Below are positions 53,312 to 64,000 of a stretch of DNA of 64,000 nt, in pieces; the stretch's first letter is position 1, and each line of letters begins with the position of its first letter. The stretch spans positions 22,501,558 to 22,565,557 of the forward strand of contig NC_055990.1 of NCBI RefSeq assembly GCF_018446385.1. The letters are read 5' to 3'. Source of the DNA: Zingiber officinale. Taxonomy: Eukaryota > Streptophyta > Magnoliopsida > Zingiberales > Zingiberaceae. The notes beneath the pieces are model-generated. The model had not been told where the DNA came from and searched no databases. It saw nothing but the letters and a program-made list of their open reading frames with translations. A program made the translations under genes and the position numbers.

Positions 53312-56300
53312 CTCATCCATTTTTAGCTCCATCAAATTATTACAGCTTCGAAATATATGACATGCGCTTGCCATCACTAAAAATCTACTTAGTGTTGTTC
53401 GTTTTATGGCTGACAAGAGTGTATTTTTTGAATTTCATCCAACTTTTTGTGTTATTAAGGATCAGGCTACAAAGGTGGAACTAAATTAAGGTATCCTTAA
53501 AGATGATCTCTATCGTCTAGCCTAGATTGGTGAGCCCTCTACCAGGCGGTCTACTTGTCTTGGAGAGTGCTCTTTTACCAGCACACGACATCATCATCTA
53601 GGACATTCAGCATCCGCTACAGTTGTTCGTCTTATCTCTCATTATAGTTTACCTATATTAGTAATAAGATTATATATTTTTGTGATACATGTTAATTTGG
53701 ACAAACCCATAAACTGCCTTTTTCATTATCTTAGTCTCAAACAGCAGTACCTCTTGATCTAATACATTTAGATATTTAGGGACCATCGCCTAATTTCTTT
53801 GCTAATGGATATCGCTATTTTGTGTATTTTGTGGATAATTTTAGCTGCTATACTTGGATATTCCCTTTTAAATGCAAATTTGATGTACTCCTAACTTTTC
53901 TCTAATTTTGAACTCTTGTTGAAAATCAATTTAACAAGATGATCAAAGCAATACAGATAAATTAGGTGGAGGAGGGGGGTTCATATAATCTATAATCTCC
54001 CTGAACTATAAGGTACTCAACATTGTCTATCATGTTCTCACATGAGTGAACAAAACGATGTTGTTGAATGTAAAATTTATCACATCACCGAAATGAGTCT
54101 TGCTATACTAGGCCACAACTCTATGCCTTTACTTTATTAGGATGAAACATTTCTTACTGTAGCATACTTGATTAATTGAATTCCCACTACCACACTAGAT
54201 TATGGCTCTCCTTTTGAGATGTTATTTCAATGGTCTCCTGATTATGGATTCTTTAAAATATTTGGGTGCAGCAACTTTCATTTTACATGTTTATACAATC
54301 TTCACAAGCTAACTTTTTGATCCATCAAGTATGTCTTTTTGAGATATAGCCTATCTCACAAGAGTTATTGTTGTCTTCATATTCGTAGAGGGAGACTATT
54401 TATTTCTTGGTGTGTGGTTTTTTATCAGACATTTTTTTCTTTTACTGATCACAGGGATTTTGGATCACTCCCTGCTCCATCATCAACTACAACCCCTACT
54501 CTTGTTGTACTGGATATCTCTGCAGGCCCTAGGTCACTCACTTGTTAATGGTTTCTCATCATCACTGCATGGTAACCCTTCCATTGTCACCAGGAATTAT
54601 GCTCCTCCAGCCGATGTACTATCCTTCTCAGATTCCCCATTGGCATCGTTTGACACGAGCCTTCTCAGGGCCCCTACTTATTCTCTATCATCCTCCTCGA
54701 ATTTTCCACCGGCACGGTTTGACACATGCCTTCTCAAGACCCCTTCTTGTTTTCTACATCCCATGACCACTCATGTCAAGATTGGGTCTCTTTGTCCTTG
54801 TGCTCATCTTGTGACTACTAACCCTTTTGAGACAACCAACTATTCTAGTGCTAGTAAGGATCCTTCTTAGTAAAATTCCTTGACATCGGAGTACAACACC
54901 CTCATCAGTAATGATACATGTTCTTTGGTTTCCCGTACTTCTCATCAAAATCTTATTGGTTGCAAATGGGTATTTAAATGGAAACGGGGGATGGATGACT
55001 CTATTGATCACCATAGAGCTCGCTTGATTGCCAAGGGATTTCACCAACAATCGGGCATTAACTATATTGAAACTTTTAGCCCTATTGTCAAGCCCACTAT
55101 AGTTCGTATTATATTAGCTCTTACCTTCTTTCAGGAATGACTCATTCATTAGCTTGATGTGAGTAATACCTTTTTACACGACACATTGTATGAAGAAGTA
55201 TATATATCTTAGCCTCTTAGTTTTATTCACCCTGACTATCCAGACCATGTTTGCTACCTTTACAAAGCTATAAATGGTTTGAAGCAAGCTCAGAGAGAAT
55301 GACATACGACACTACATACCTCATTACTCAACCTTGGATTCCTCAAGTCAAAATCAGACTCATCTCTCTTTGTCTATCACTCTTCAGAGGTAATAATATA
55401 TATTTTGGCTTATGTAAATGATATAATTTTTACCAGCAACTCATCATCTCTCATTGCCTTTACCATTGACACACTAGGTGAACTTTTCCCCCCTCAAAGA
55501 TCAACTGCATTATTTCCTTAGTGTTGAAGTGGCTCACACGACCCTCAGTTTGTTCCTATTCTAGTCTTGCTATTTTATTGATTTGTTGACTAGGGCTTAG
55601 ATGCACCAATTCAAGCCTCTTCACACTCCGGTTGCCTCTGCGTCATCTCTCTCTCATCATGATGGAGGTCCCCTAGCCAATCCTTAGTCCTACTAGAGTA
55701 TTGTTGGTGCTCTTCACTATCTTACTCTTACACGCCCAGAACATGCATTTGCCGTCAACCGTCTATGTCAGTTTATGCAATCTTCTACCAAGTATCACTT
55801 GGAAGTTGTCAAGTATATTCTTTGATATCTTCAGCATACCCCACGCCATGGTATTCTTATTCGACCTTCCTCCTCTCTGGGTCTGATAACTTATTTTGAT
55901 GCTAACTAGACAGGTTGCCCTGAAGACCGTCGATCTATTACAGGACACTATATTTTTCTTAACAACACTCTTATCTCTTGGAATTCTAAGAAGCAGCAGG
56001 TGGTTGCTCACTCCAGTACTGAATCAGATTATGATGTCTTGATGCATGCCACTGCTGAATTATGTTGGCTCCAGTCACTTCACAATAGCCTCCATGTTCC
56101 CTTGTTACAACTACTGGTTCTTTGGTGTGACAAAATTGGAGCCACATTTCTCACAACCAATTTGATTTTTCATGCTTGTACAAAATACATTGAGATTGAC
56201 TTTCATTTTGTTCACAAGTGTGTTGCTCAGAAGACACTTCCCATTCAGTACATCTCTACCAAGGATCAAGTTGTTGACATTTTCACAAAAGAGCTTATCC

Positions 56301-56596
56301 TCACATCATTTAGCCTTTCTTTGAGATAAGCTCATGGTACGTGCCTCCCCATTTCGCTTGTGAGAGGGTGTTAAGGGATACACTTCTTGAGATTTTAGGG
56401 ATTCCAGGTCCGGATTATAATCATCTTTAAATCCTGAAGGATTGTATTTAATCTTACAAATTAAGGATCTGTATTAATCATAATCCCAAAAATTAAGGAT
56501 TTTTACTTATCATTATTTTTCTATAAATTTTATATCAATAGCACAATGTAGTTGTGTTAAAAAAATAATACAATATAATTTCTATCTACAGCTTGT

Positions 56597-56718
56597 GTAC
56601 CGGCTATGTCACTCAAGGCCGCAAGTGACTTGCATAACGACTACGTCTCTTAGAGTTGTTAGAGGCTCATCAATGTGACTTAGATTGACTCGGGCTAAGC
56701 TTGGTCAGGAGCCAACTA
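56597..56718. repeat. Right part of the split tandem array
   Basis: Units such as cggctatgtcactcaaggccgc resemble those before 49334, on the other side of the Copia insertion. Confidence 0.5.
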
Positions 56719-57129
56719 TGTTAGGACACTTTGAGAGATAGAGGGGGGTGAATAGCTCCGATTGTTTCGTCTTGTTAATTTGTTGCAGTGGAAAACTTGA
56801 AGCAATGCTAACACCCTTGATTTGTTTACTTGATATCCACTTTTTTGAGGTGACTAATCTAAAGGTCCACTCCTCATACTCACAACTCTACTATGAATAT
56901 CTCCTTTCCGGATGTAAAGAAGTCTCGTACAAATAAATACGAGAAATACAACAAGAAATAAAACAAGAATGAGAAAATAGATATAACAATAAGAAATCTT
57001 GCTATTGATCTCTTGTTGTTATGGGTTGTCTCTTGATCAGTTTGAAAGTATAGCAACACTTGTCTTCCAAAAGCTCAAGAACCGGTGGCTTTGAATGCTT
57101 GCAAGAGATGCTTCGAAATATCCACGATA

Positions 57130-57730
57130 ACCCTTTTCTAGGGTTCTTCGACGCCTCCCAATCGATTCAATTTTTTCCTAATCAATTGTCACATCATTCG
57201 ACTGTTCGAACACCTATAGAACGAACTTTTTTTTTCGAGCGCTAATTGATTAGTGAACCATCTCAATCAAGTTAGAAGGCTTTAATTGATTACCCAATTG
57301 ATTCCCTAACCTTTTGTTCTCTTACGAAAAGCCTTAATCGATTGGCTTGGGATGAATCGATTGGCGAATCGATTCCCCAACTCTTTGTGTTTTCATAAAC
57401 TAGTCCTTAATTGATTACCCTAATCAATTAGAGATGCTAGAATCGATTGACACAATCGATTCCACCTCTTCACGACAAACTGTTGTCCAATCGATTGAAA
57501 ATGGATGGATCAATTAGGCCAATCGATTCAACTTTTATTATCTCAAATCTCCTTCGCAAAGCTCCCAATCAATTAAACTTTCTTCCCAATTGATTCAGCA
57601 TTGCCTAATTGATTGAACCAACCGATTAGAGATACCGGAATCGATTGCCCAATCAATTCCGACACCTTCGATGCTCTTGCGAATTAAGCCCTAATTGATT
57701 GTCTAATCGATTAGCTTAAGGTCAATCAAT
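57130..57730. repeat. Array of aatcgatt-cored words
   Basis: Some two dozen palindromic ATCGAT or near variants (aatcgattg, aatcaattg), irregularly spaced, inside the minus-strand Copia LTR. Confidence 0.75.
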
Positions 57731-57899
57731 TGCCCAACCCTAACTTGCATAATCCAAGTATAGGGTTCCCTTTCCCAACATCTGATCAACCGTGACCTGT
57801 TGAAACTTCTTCACCAATTGTCCAGTTAATCTTTGATCCACTTGAACTTTCCATCTCGTGTCCAGTTAAACTTCTTCACCATCTGATCAACGCACAGTT

Positions 57900-58265
57900 C
57901 TCCTTGACCCACTCGGACTTTCCTTTGCCTAACCGTAGTTAGGACTTCCCTTTGCCAACATGTTGTCCTCCTTGACCCACTTGGACTCTACCCTTACCTA
58001 ACCCTCGATTAGTCTTTATTTTAGATAACCTCCAGTTAGGACTTTCCTTTACCAACGTGCGGTCCTCCTTGACGCACTTGGACTTTACTTTTGCCTAACC
58101 CTTAAGTTAGGTCTTTGCCTTGCCTAACTACCAATTAAGACTTTACCCTTGCCTAACCCTCGAATTAGGACTTTATCTTACCTAACCTTCAGTTAGGACT
58201 TTAACCTCACCTAACCACCCTCAAGTTAAGTTTTTTCCTTGCCTAACCTCTAGTTAGGACTTTAC
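57900..58265. repeat. Tandem ~40-bp units with cctaaccctcagttaggact
   Basis: Eight or so copies; each unit holds the inverted words cctaac and gttagg and so can form a short hairpin. Confidence 0.7.
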
Positions 58266-58611
58266 CAGTCAAGTATTCAGTTCTCCATGATCTATTTAAC
58301 TACTCTCTCACGTATTATCAAGTATCCGGCCAACCTTGACATACTTAACCTCTTCTTCAGATATTGTTCAAACATTAAAACTTAAGCTCGAATCAGCTCG
58401 AGCTTAGTCAAACTGATCAATTTTACCTGAAAACTATTACACCAACATTCTCCCAATAAACTATTCTGAACTTGTTCAGGCATGAGTTGGCTAGTTTGAC
58501 CCAAATTCTGTGCTAAATCGGGCATGTTGAGGGCCATGTTGACTAAGTTATAGAGAGGGTTGTATGACCTGTGTCACATGATACCATTATCTCCACCCCA
58601 TCAATATGTAT

Positions 58612-59837
58612 CACTATAAAACAAAGTTCCAATCTGGGACAAAATTAGGGACGAATTTATAAAAAATTTTCATTATAAAAAAAATTTAGGACGAATTATA
58701 AGACAAAATTTTTTTCATCCCAAAACTGTCGTCCCCAAATTTGCGACAAATTTTGGGATGAATGATCTTTTTGTTGCCAAATTTGTTACAAATTTTACAA
58801 CAAAACTCGTCGTAAAAATTCTGCAACGAAACTTAGATTTCGTTGCCAAATTTAGCAACGAAGTTTTGATTTGTCACCAAATTTGTTGCTGATTTTACAA
58901 TAAAAAAAATTCGTTGCAAACTTTTTGGGATGAAATTAATTTTCGTCCTAAATTTGGCAACGGAAAAATATTTCATCCCTAAATGCGGGTAGACAAAATT
59001 GGGGACGAATAATAATTTCATTGGTAAGTCTACAACGAATTAATTTTCATCTCAGAATTCGTCCCAACATCTGGGACGAATCTGTGTATTCATCCCAAAT
59101 TCTGGGACGAATATTGCGACGAATTTTGGGACGAAAATCAATTCGTCGCAATATTATCGTTACACAGTATTTTAGATAAATTGACAACGAATTATTTTCG
59201 TCACCAAATCTATTCCTAAATCTAAAAAATTTGACCGCATTTTATTTGTTTCAGTAATTTATCATGTTAATACAAAACAACACACTTGTTTACAACAGAA
59301 ATATACTATACATCCAATTTAACATATCACACATCCTAATTAACATTTCACACATCAAATTAATCTACAAAATGATATCAAATCTTAAACTAACATATCA
59401 AATGCATACAAGTCCATACAACAAAAAGTTCCATACAACAAAGTTTGTTGTACCATACAACAAAATACTGTAAAAATCCATACAAGTCATGATAAAATAC
59501 ACATCCAACAAGTTAAGTTCACAATAAACTACATATAAAAACTTAAACTAACAAATTTCTTCTCAATCCAATCTTCTTTTCCTCCATCAAAACAAACAAA
59601 CAAATAAAAATTTCATTTATAACAATAAAAGATAATTACTTAAACTAATAATAAAAATAATTATAATATGTAGAAACAAGTATGACATTCACATATATTG
59701 AAATAAACAAACAAATAGACAAAACATTTCATTTCTAACATGATTACTTAAACTAACAAGAACAATAATTGTAATATATAGAAACAAGATTGTGCAATAA
59801 ATTTCTTATGCGTGTAAAAAACTTAATACTTACCTTC
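58612..59837 (+). mobile_element. CACTA transposon terminus
   Basis: Begins cactataaaacaaag, close to the usual cactacaagaaa tip of plant CACTA elements. Then about 600 bp of subterminal repeats built on gggacgaat, acgaatttt and their complements follow (58660-59240), and an AT-rich stretch with repeated acatatcacacatc-like words. The other end is not seen; the Copia beginning at 59838 may have inserted into it. No transposase in this part. Confidence 0.6.
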
Positions 59838-60896
59838 TGTCGGACACAAACAATCTGTAGCCGGAGATTTTACGGGGTATTAGCTGAATTTAAATATACC
59901 GAATTTAAATTCACTTATCTGTTAAAATGACTTGAGCTGATAATCTCAGGCTGTCAGCAGGGGCTGATTTTCTAACCACGGAGTGGCTGAGTGAGCAGAG
60001 TGTTAGAGCAGCAAAGTCCGAGCGGACTGAAGGTCGACCGGGCCGGGCAACAAGACAGGCCGATCGGGTGAGTAGTGAGACCGACCGGGCGTACACAGGG
60101 AGGACAACCGAGCGAGTGAAGATGCTAACTGGGCAAACGAAGGGGTTGACCTAGCAGCGAGGTCGAGTAGGCAGAATGGTCGGTCGAGCGAACAGCGAGA
60201 CAGGCCGAACGGGCGAAGAGGCTGACCGAGGCCTGCGAATGACGCAGTTTCCTTGAAACAGATTCGCCCACCTCCGGCTGTGCTTCGAGGCTTACTCAGG
60301 TTGTTTGTTTCCCAGGATACAACGGCGAAACCGCAATCTCCACCTAGCACAGGTGGTTGCGGCGAACTGAGAAATACCCGAATGCTATCACTAGGGTTCT
60401 GTCGAGTGGAAGAAAGAAACGACAGAGAAGAAGAAGAGGGAAAAGAAGATGGATGGAAAGATTATTTAATTTTTCTTTTCCTTATATCTTTTCCTCTCAT
60501 GCTCAAGGCCTTTTATAGGATGTCTTGCGTGAGATTATTTTTCCATTTACTAAAGAAACGTCATATGCATTATATTAATATGCGTTTCTTATTTAAGCGT
60601 TAAAGAAAAAGAATAATCCAAGTGGCAAAATGTTAGTTAATTTATTTGGGCGTGCATAGGTCGTACTCGCACACGAGCAAACTTAGTTCAGTGCAATCCG
60701 GGCCCTAGATTTGCACCCTCCCTACGCAATCACACAAGAACAAGCTTCTACTCATTTATTTGTTCACAACACACATTCTTGTGAAACAATATAAACCAAC
60801 CATCAAGCCTTGAAACTTTCAATGTGGGATTAAAATCTTCTTCACAATGGAGCTTCTTTCTTCTTCCCTCTCTTCTCCATTCACTCATTTTCAACA
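59838..60896 (-). repeat. 3' LTR of the Tork-like Copia
   Basis: Minus strand starts TGTTGAAAATGAG and ends GTGTCCGACA, 1059 bp, preceded by the purine tract catgtgggggatt. Same family as 39866-41681 and the fragment at 14470-14930. Confidence 0.75.
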
Positions 60897-61298
60897 ATCC
60901 CCCACATGAATGGAGATAGAGTAAGTGATAACATCCAGCAGTTGAGTCAAGTATAAGATAGGTAGATTTTACCCTTTGAACCCTCCCTTGTGAAGATTTG
61001 GTTGCTTACTGGCTGATAGTAGACACGATGTCCTTGAACTATACTACCGTTTGTGTAAGCAGTGACAAATCTCGCCCAAGACTCTCCCTGATACAACTCA
61101 GTTCTCATGAGTGTGTTCATTCTTGGCCATGTACACGCCTGGTTCTGTGAGAAGCTCTAAGAAGTGTGCCTCCAATTATCTTCGAAGTGGCCTCACTTCT
61201 TTCTCACATAGGTGATCCCTCAAGAGTTGTCATCTATTCTTCTTGATCATTAAAAGCTCATCGGCTTACCCTGGTCTAGTCACTGTTTCATTGGGCTA

Positions 61299-61314
61299 CC
61301 CCCCCCCCCCCCCC
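61299..61314. repeat. C16 homopolymer
   Basis: A run of sixteen C within the region between the 3' LTR and the end of pol of the minus-strand Copia. It may be a true G-run on the element's strand or a length error. Confidence 0.7.
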
Positions 61315-64000
61315 ACAGTGTGTCTAGTCAGTGCATATTAGTTATCCCTTTGAACCTAGTTCTTGGGATCTCCAATCAGCATAGGTTGGGTGTCCTCTGC
61401 ACTGATCGCTGACAACGACATCAAGCTCATTCCTCGTGATGAGCTTGCAACTAACTCTCGATTTAACCCTTTGGTTAGCGGATCTGCTAGGTCATCCTTT
61501 GACTTCACATAGTCAACAGTGATAACTCTCGTTGAGAGTAGTTATCTAATGGTATTATGTCTACGATATATATGCCTAGACTTACCATTGTACATATGAC
61601 TCTGTGCCCGGTCAATTGCTGATTGACTATCGCAATGCATGCAAATTACCGGCACAGGTTTCGACTCTCGGAATATCTTCTAAGAATTGTCGTAGCCATT
61701 CAGGCTCTTTACCACATTTGTCAAGAGCTACAAACTCATATTCCATCGTGGATCTGGTTATTATGGTTTGCTTAGAAGATTTCCAGAAAATGGCTGCACC
61801 TACTAGAGTGAAGACATATCCACTCGTAGACTTAGAGTCTTTTATATCAGATATCCAACTTGCATCGCTGTATCCTTCGATCAGAGCGGAATATCTCGAA
61901 TAGTGCAGTCTATATTTACGAGTATACCTTAAGTACCTCAATACTCTTGTTATCCCTTTCTAGTGCTTAACACCGGGATTACTCGTGTATCTACTCAATT
62001 TGCTTACTGCGTAGTCTAAGTCTGGTCGTGTACAACTCATTAAGTACATCAGACTTCCAATCACTCGAGAGTATTCTAGCTGAGAGATACTTTCACCTCG
62101 ATTTTTCGATAGATGTTGGCTCATATCTATCGATGTTCGTGTCAACGCAGTATCACCTTTGGTGAATTTCTCAAGAATCTTGTCCACGTAATAGGGCTGA
62201 CTAAGAACAAGTCCTTCTGTTGTTCTAAGAATTTTGATCCCTAGAATAACATCAACTAGACCCATGTCTTTCATGTCGAATCTTGAGTTTAACATCCCTT
62301 TTGTGGATTTGATTATCTTATCATTACTCCCAATGATAAGTATGTCGTCTACATAGAGACACAAAATGACATAGTTACTCTCTGTGGCTTTCATGTAAAT
62401 ACATTTGTCATATTCATTGATCTTGAATCCACATTCCTTCATAACATTATCAAATTTCTCATGTCACTGCTTTGGTACTTGTTTCAAGCCATATAATGAT
62501 TTCACCAATTTACAAACCTTGTTTTCCTGTCCTGGCATAGAAAACCCCTCAGGTTGGTCTATGTAGATTTCCTCTTCTAAATCCCCGTTTAGAAATGCTG
62601 TCTTTACATCCATTTGATGTATTTCGAGATTCCATAGAGCAGCGATAGCCACCAATACTCTAATGGAAGTTATTCTCGACACTGGAGAATACGTATCAAA
62701 GTAATCAAAGCCTTCTCATTGTCGGTATCCTTTGATTACCAATCTGGCCTTGTACTTATTGATTGTGCCATCTGATTTCATTTTCTTCTTGAAGATCCAT
62801 TTTCAGCCTAGTGGTTTTCTTCCTGGAGGAAGATCCATAAGTTACCAAGTGTGATTTTGCAAGATAATTTCTATCTCAGATGCAATTGCCTCTCTCCAGT
62901 GAGGTCCATCAGACGAGCTTACTGCTTCTGAGTAACGCTGAGGCTCACTTTCCAGCATGAAAGTGATAAAATCTGATCCGTAGGATTTTTCTACCCGAGC
63001 TCTTTTACTCCGTCTAAGCTCAACCTCAACTGGTTCATTATCTTCTTCGCCTTGTGTTTCATATACTTGGTTTAAGGAGCTAGCATCCTCTCAGGTTTTA
63101 TATGGAAACACATGCTCGAAGAACGAGGCATTTCTTGATTCGATTATCGAGTTCTTGTGTACCTCCGGTATGTGTGACTCATACACACAAAATCGATATG
63201 CACTGCTGTTATGTGCATATCCAATAAATATGCGATCAACAGTTTTTGGTCCTATCTTAATCCTTTTCGGATCAGGTACCAAAACTTTGGCAAGACACCC
63301 CCACATTCGTAAATATTTATAGGATGGTTGTCTTCCATTCCACAACTCATAAGAGCTCTTATCCATTTTCTTTCGGGACACCTTATTTAAAAGGTAATTA
63401 GCTGTTAACACAGCTTCCCCCCACATGAACTCTGGCAGTCCAGAGTTCAATAAAAGAGCATTCATCATCTCCTTTAGAGTTTGATTTTTTCGCTCAGCAA
63501 CTCCATTTTGCTGAGGAGTATAAGGAGCGGTTGTTTCATGCCTGATCCCATGTTCAACACACAACTCAACGAACGGTGACATATATTCACCACCTCGGTC
63601 ACTTCGAACCACCTTAAGCTTTCTATTAAGCTAGTTTTCAACCTCATTCTTATAGAGAGCAAATTTTTCTATAGCTTCATCCTTACTTTTGAGGAGATAC
63701 ACATAACAATATTTTGTGTTATCATCTACAAAAGTGATAAAGTATTTATTACCACCACGTGTTGGCGTACCTTTTAGATCGCACACATCAGTGTGGATTA
63801 GGTCAAGTGGTTCGTTACTTCTTTCAACATGTTGAAAGGATGACCTTGCATTTTCGCTTCAACACAAATCTCACACTTGTGTTTCGGGTCAAGGTAGAAT
63901 GTAGGTATGCTTTGCATGTTTATTAATCTACGTAACACATCGTAGTTAACATGTCCTAGTCTACCATGCCACAAACATGAAGACTCAAGCATATAAGTGG

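Larger units (their letters stand above)
49334..56596 (+). mobile_element. Ale/Retrofit-like Copia fossil with two nested LTR insertions
   Basis: 5' LTR 49334-50475 (itself interrupted), 3' LTR 56369-56596; both start TGTTAAGGG. The primer-binding site TTGGTATCAAGGCC is near 50476. Gag begins near 50500 (LNQRNYIIWKSEVLSMLKGH). A Zn-finger-like part lies near 51430-51580, a protease/GAG-pre-integrase part near 51640-53520, an integrase part near 53750-54330, reverse transcriptase near 54890-55480 (LIGCKWVFKWKRGMDDSIDH), and RNase H near 55880-56320 (STESDYDVLMHATAELCWLQ). The order gag-PR-INT-RT-RH is that of Copia; the wording of the RT fits the Ale/Retrofit lineage. Without the two insertions it is about 4.8 kb, normal size. 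It carries many breaks and is long dead. No clear target duplication was found. Confidence 0.8.
56719..58447 (-). mobile_element. Copia LTR (-), SIRE/Maximus-like
   Basis: Minus-strand LTR of about 1.73 kb, from TGTTGGTGTAATAG (upper end 58447) to CTCAAAGTGTCCTAACA (lower end 56719). Upstream on that strand, 58448-58470 reads attgggagaa, polypurine-like, so this is probably a 3' LTR. The element's interior is cut short by the CACTA end at 58612. Two internal arrays: aatcgatt-cored words (57130-57730), and gcctaacc..agttaggactt units (57900-58265). No target duplication was matched. Confidence 0.6.
59838..64000 (-). mobile_element. Tork/Tnt1-like Copia (-), runs off the right edge
   Basis: 3' LTR 59838-60896, then interior read right to left. 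Minus-strand reading shows the GAG-pre-integrase zinc-binding part (about 63990-63800, CLWHGRLGHVN), integrase (63660-63091, with SDRGGEYMS and TPQQNGVAERKNQTLKEMMN), reverse transcriptase (about 62900-62000, MDVKTAFLNGDLEEEIYIDQ and CLYVDDILIIG), and RNase H (61941-61627, [24 protein letters not shown]). Gag and the 5' LTR lie outside the window. The frame is broken in a few places but well kept overall, so it is younger than the Ale-like copy at 49-56 kb. The lineage name is tentative. Confidence 0.85.

Overview
The window is plant nuclear DNA: AT-rich, intron-bearing, and mostly made of nested transposable elements around a few intact genes. Repeat types and gene style fit a monocot, perhaps Zingiberales; that placement is inference and not firm. 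No bacterial, organellar or CRISPR-like content was seen.

Four complete host genes could be assembled exon by exon, with frame kept across every GT-AG junction: (1) 9465-13904 (+), a 15-exon class II diterpene cyclase, most like ent-copalyl diphosphate synthase of gibberellin synthesis; (2) 16464-19710 (+), an 8-exon calcium-dependent protein kinase of the CPK7/8/32 type; (3) 22439-26001 (+), a 4-exon cytochrome b561 ascorbate ferrireductase; (4) 30069-31031 (-), a 3-exon R2R3-MYB factor near the MYB61/MYB50/MYB86 group. They are unrelated in function and do not form a pathway cluster. A fifth, unrecognised minus-strand gene or gene remnant is suggested at 27.1-28.0 kb, perhaps with a further piece at 29.5-29.7 kb.

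Layout: 1-4.7 kb, a non-autonomous Gypsy-like LTR element (-) full of tandem arrays, inserted beside the 3' LTR of a Copia element (4.7-6.0 kb). 6.9-8.5 kb, an old LTR-like repeat. 9.4-31 kb, the gene-rich part with small MITEs. 33-36 kb, a CACTA transposon relic. 37.4-43.0 kb, MITEs (Harbinger and hAT type), a solo LTR of a miniature retrotransposon, a Copia LTR carrying two nested hAT MITEs, and a fold-back element. 43.3-44.0 kb, a miniature LTR retrotransposon (TRIM-like). 44.3-48.3 kb, a gag-only Copia element with 5-bp target duplications. 49.3-56.6 kb, an Ale/Retrofit-like Copia fossil holding two solo LTRs. 56.7-58.4 kb, another Copia LTR (-). 58.6-59.8 kb, a CACTA terminus. 59.8-64.0 kb, a Tork/Tnt1-like Copia (-) running off the right edge.

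The host genes act separately: plastid diterpenoid synthesis, calcium signalling at membranes, trans-membrane ascorbate electron transfer, and transcription. No wholly new system was proven. The best leads are the gag-only Copia, the TRIM family, the fold-back element with hairpins at both ends, palindrome-cored minisatellites in several LTR families, and the unidentified minus-strand exons at 27-28 kb.
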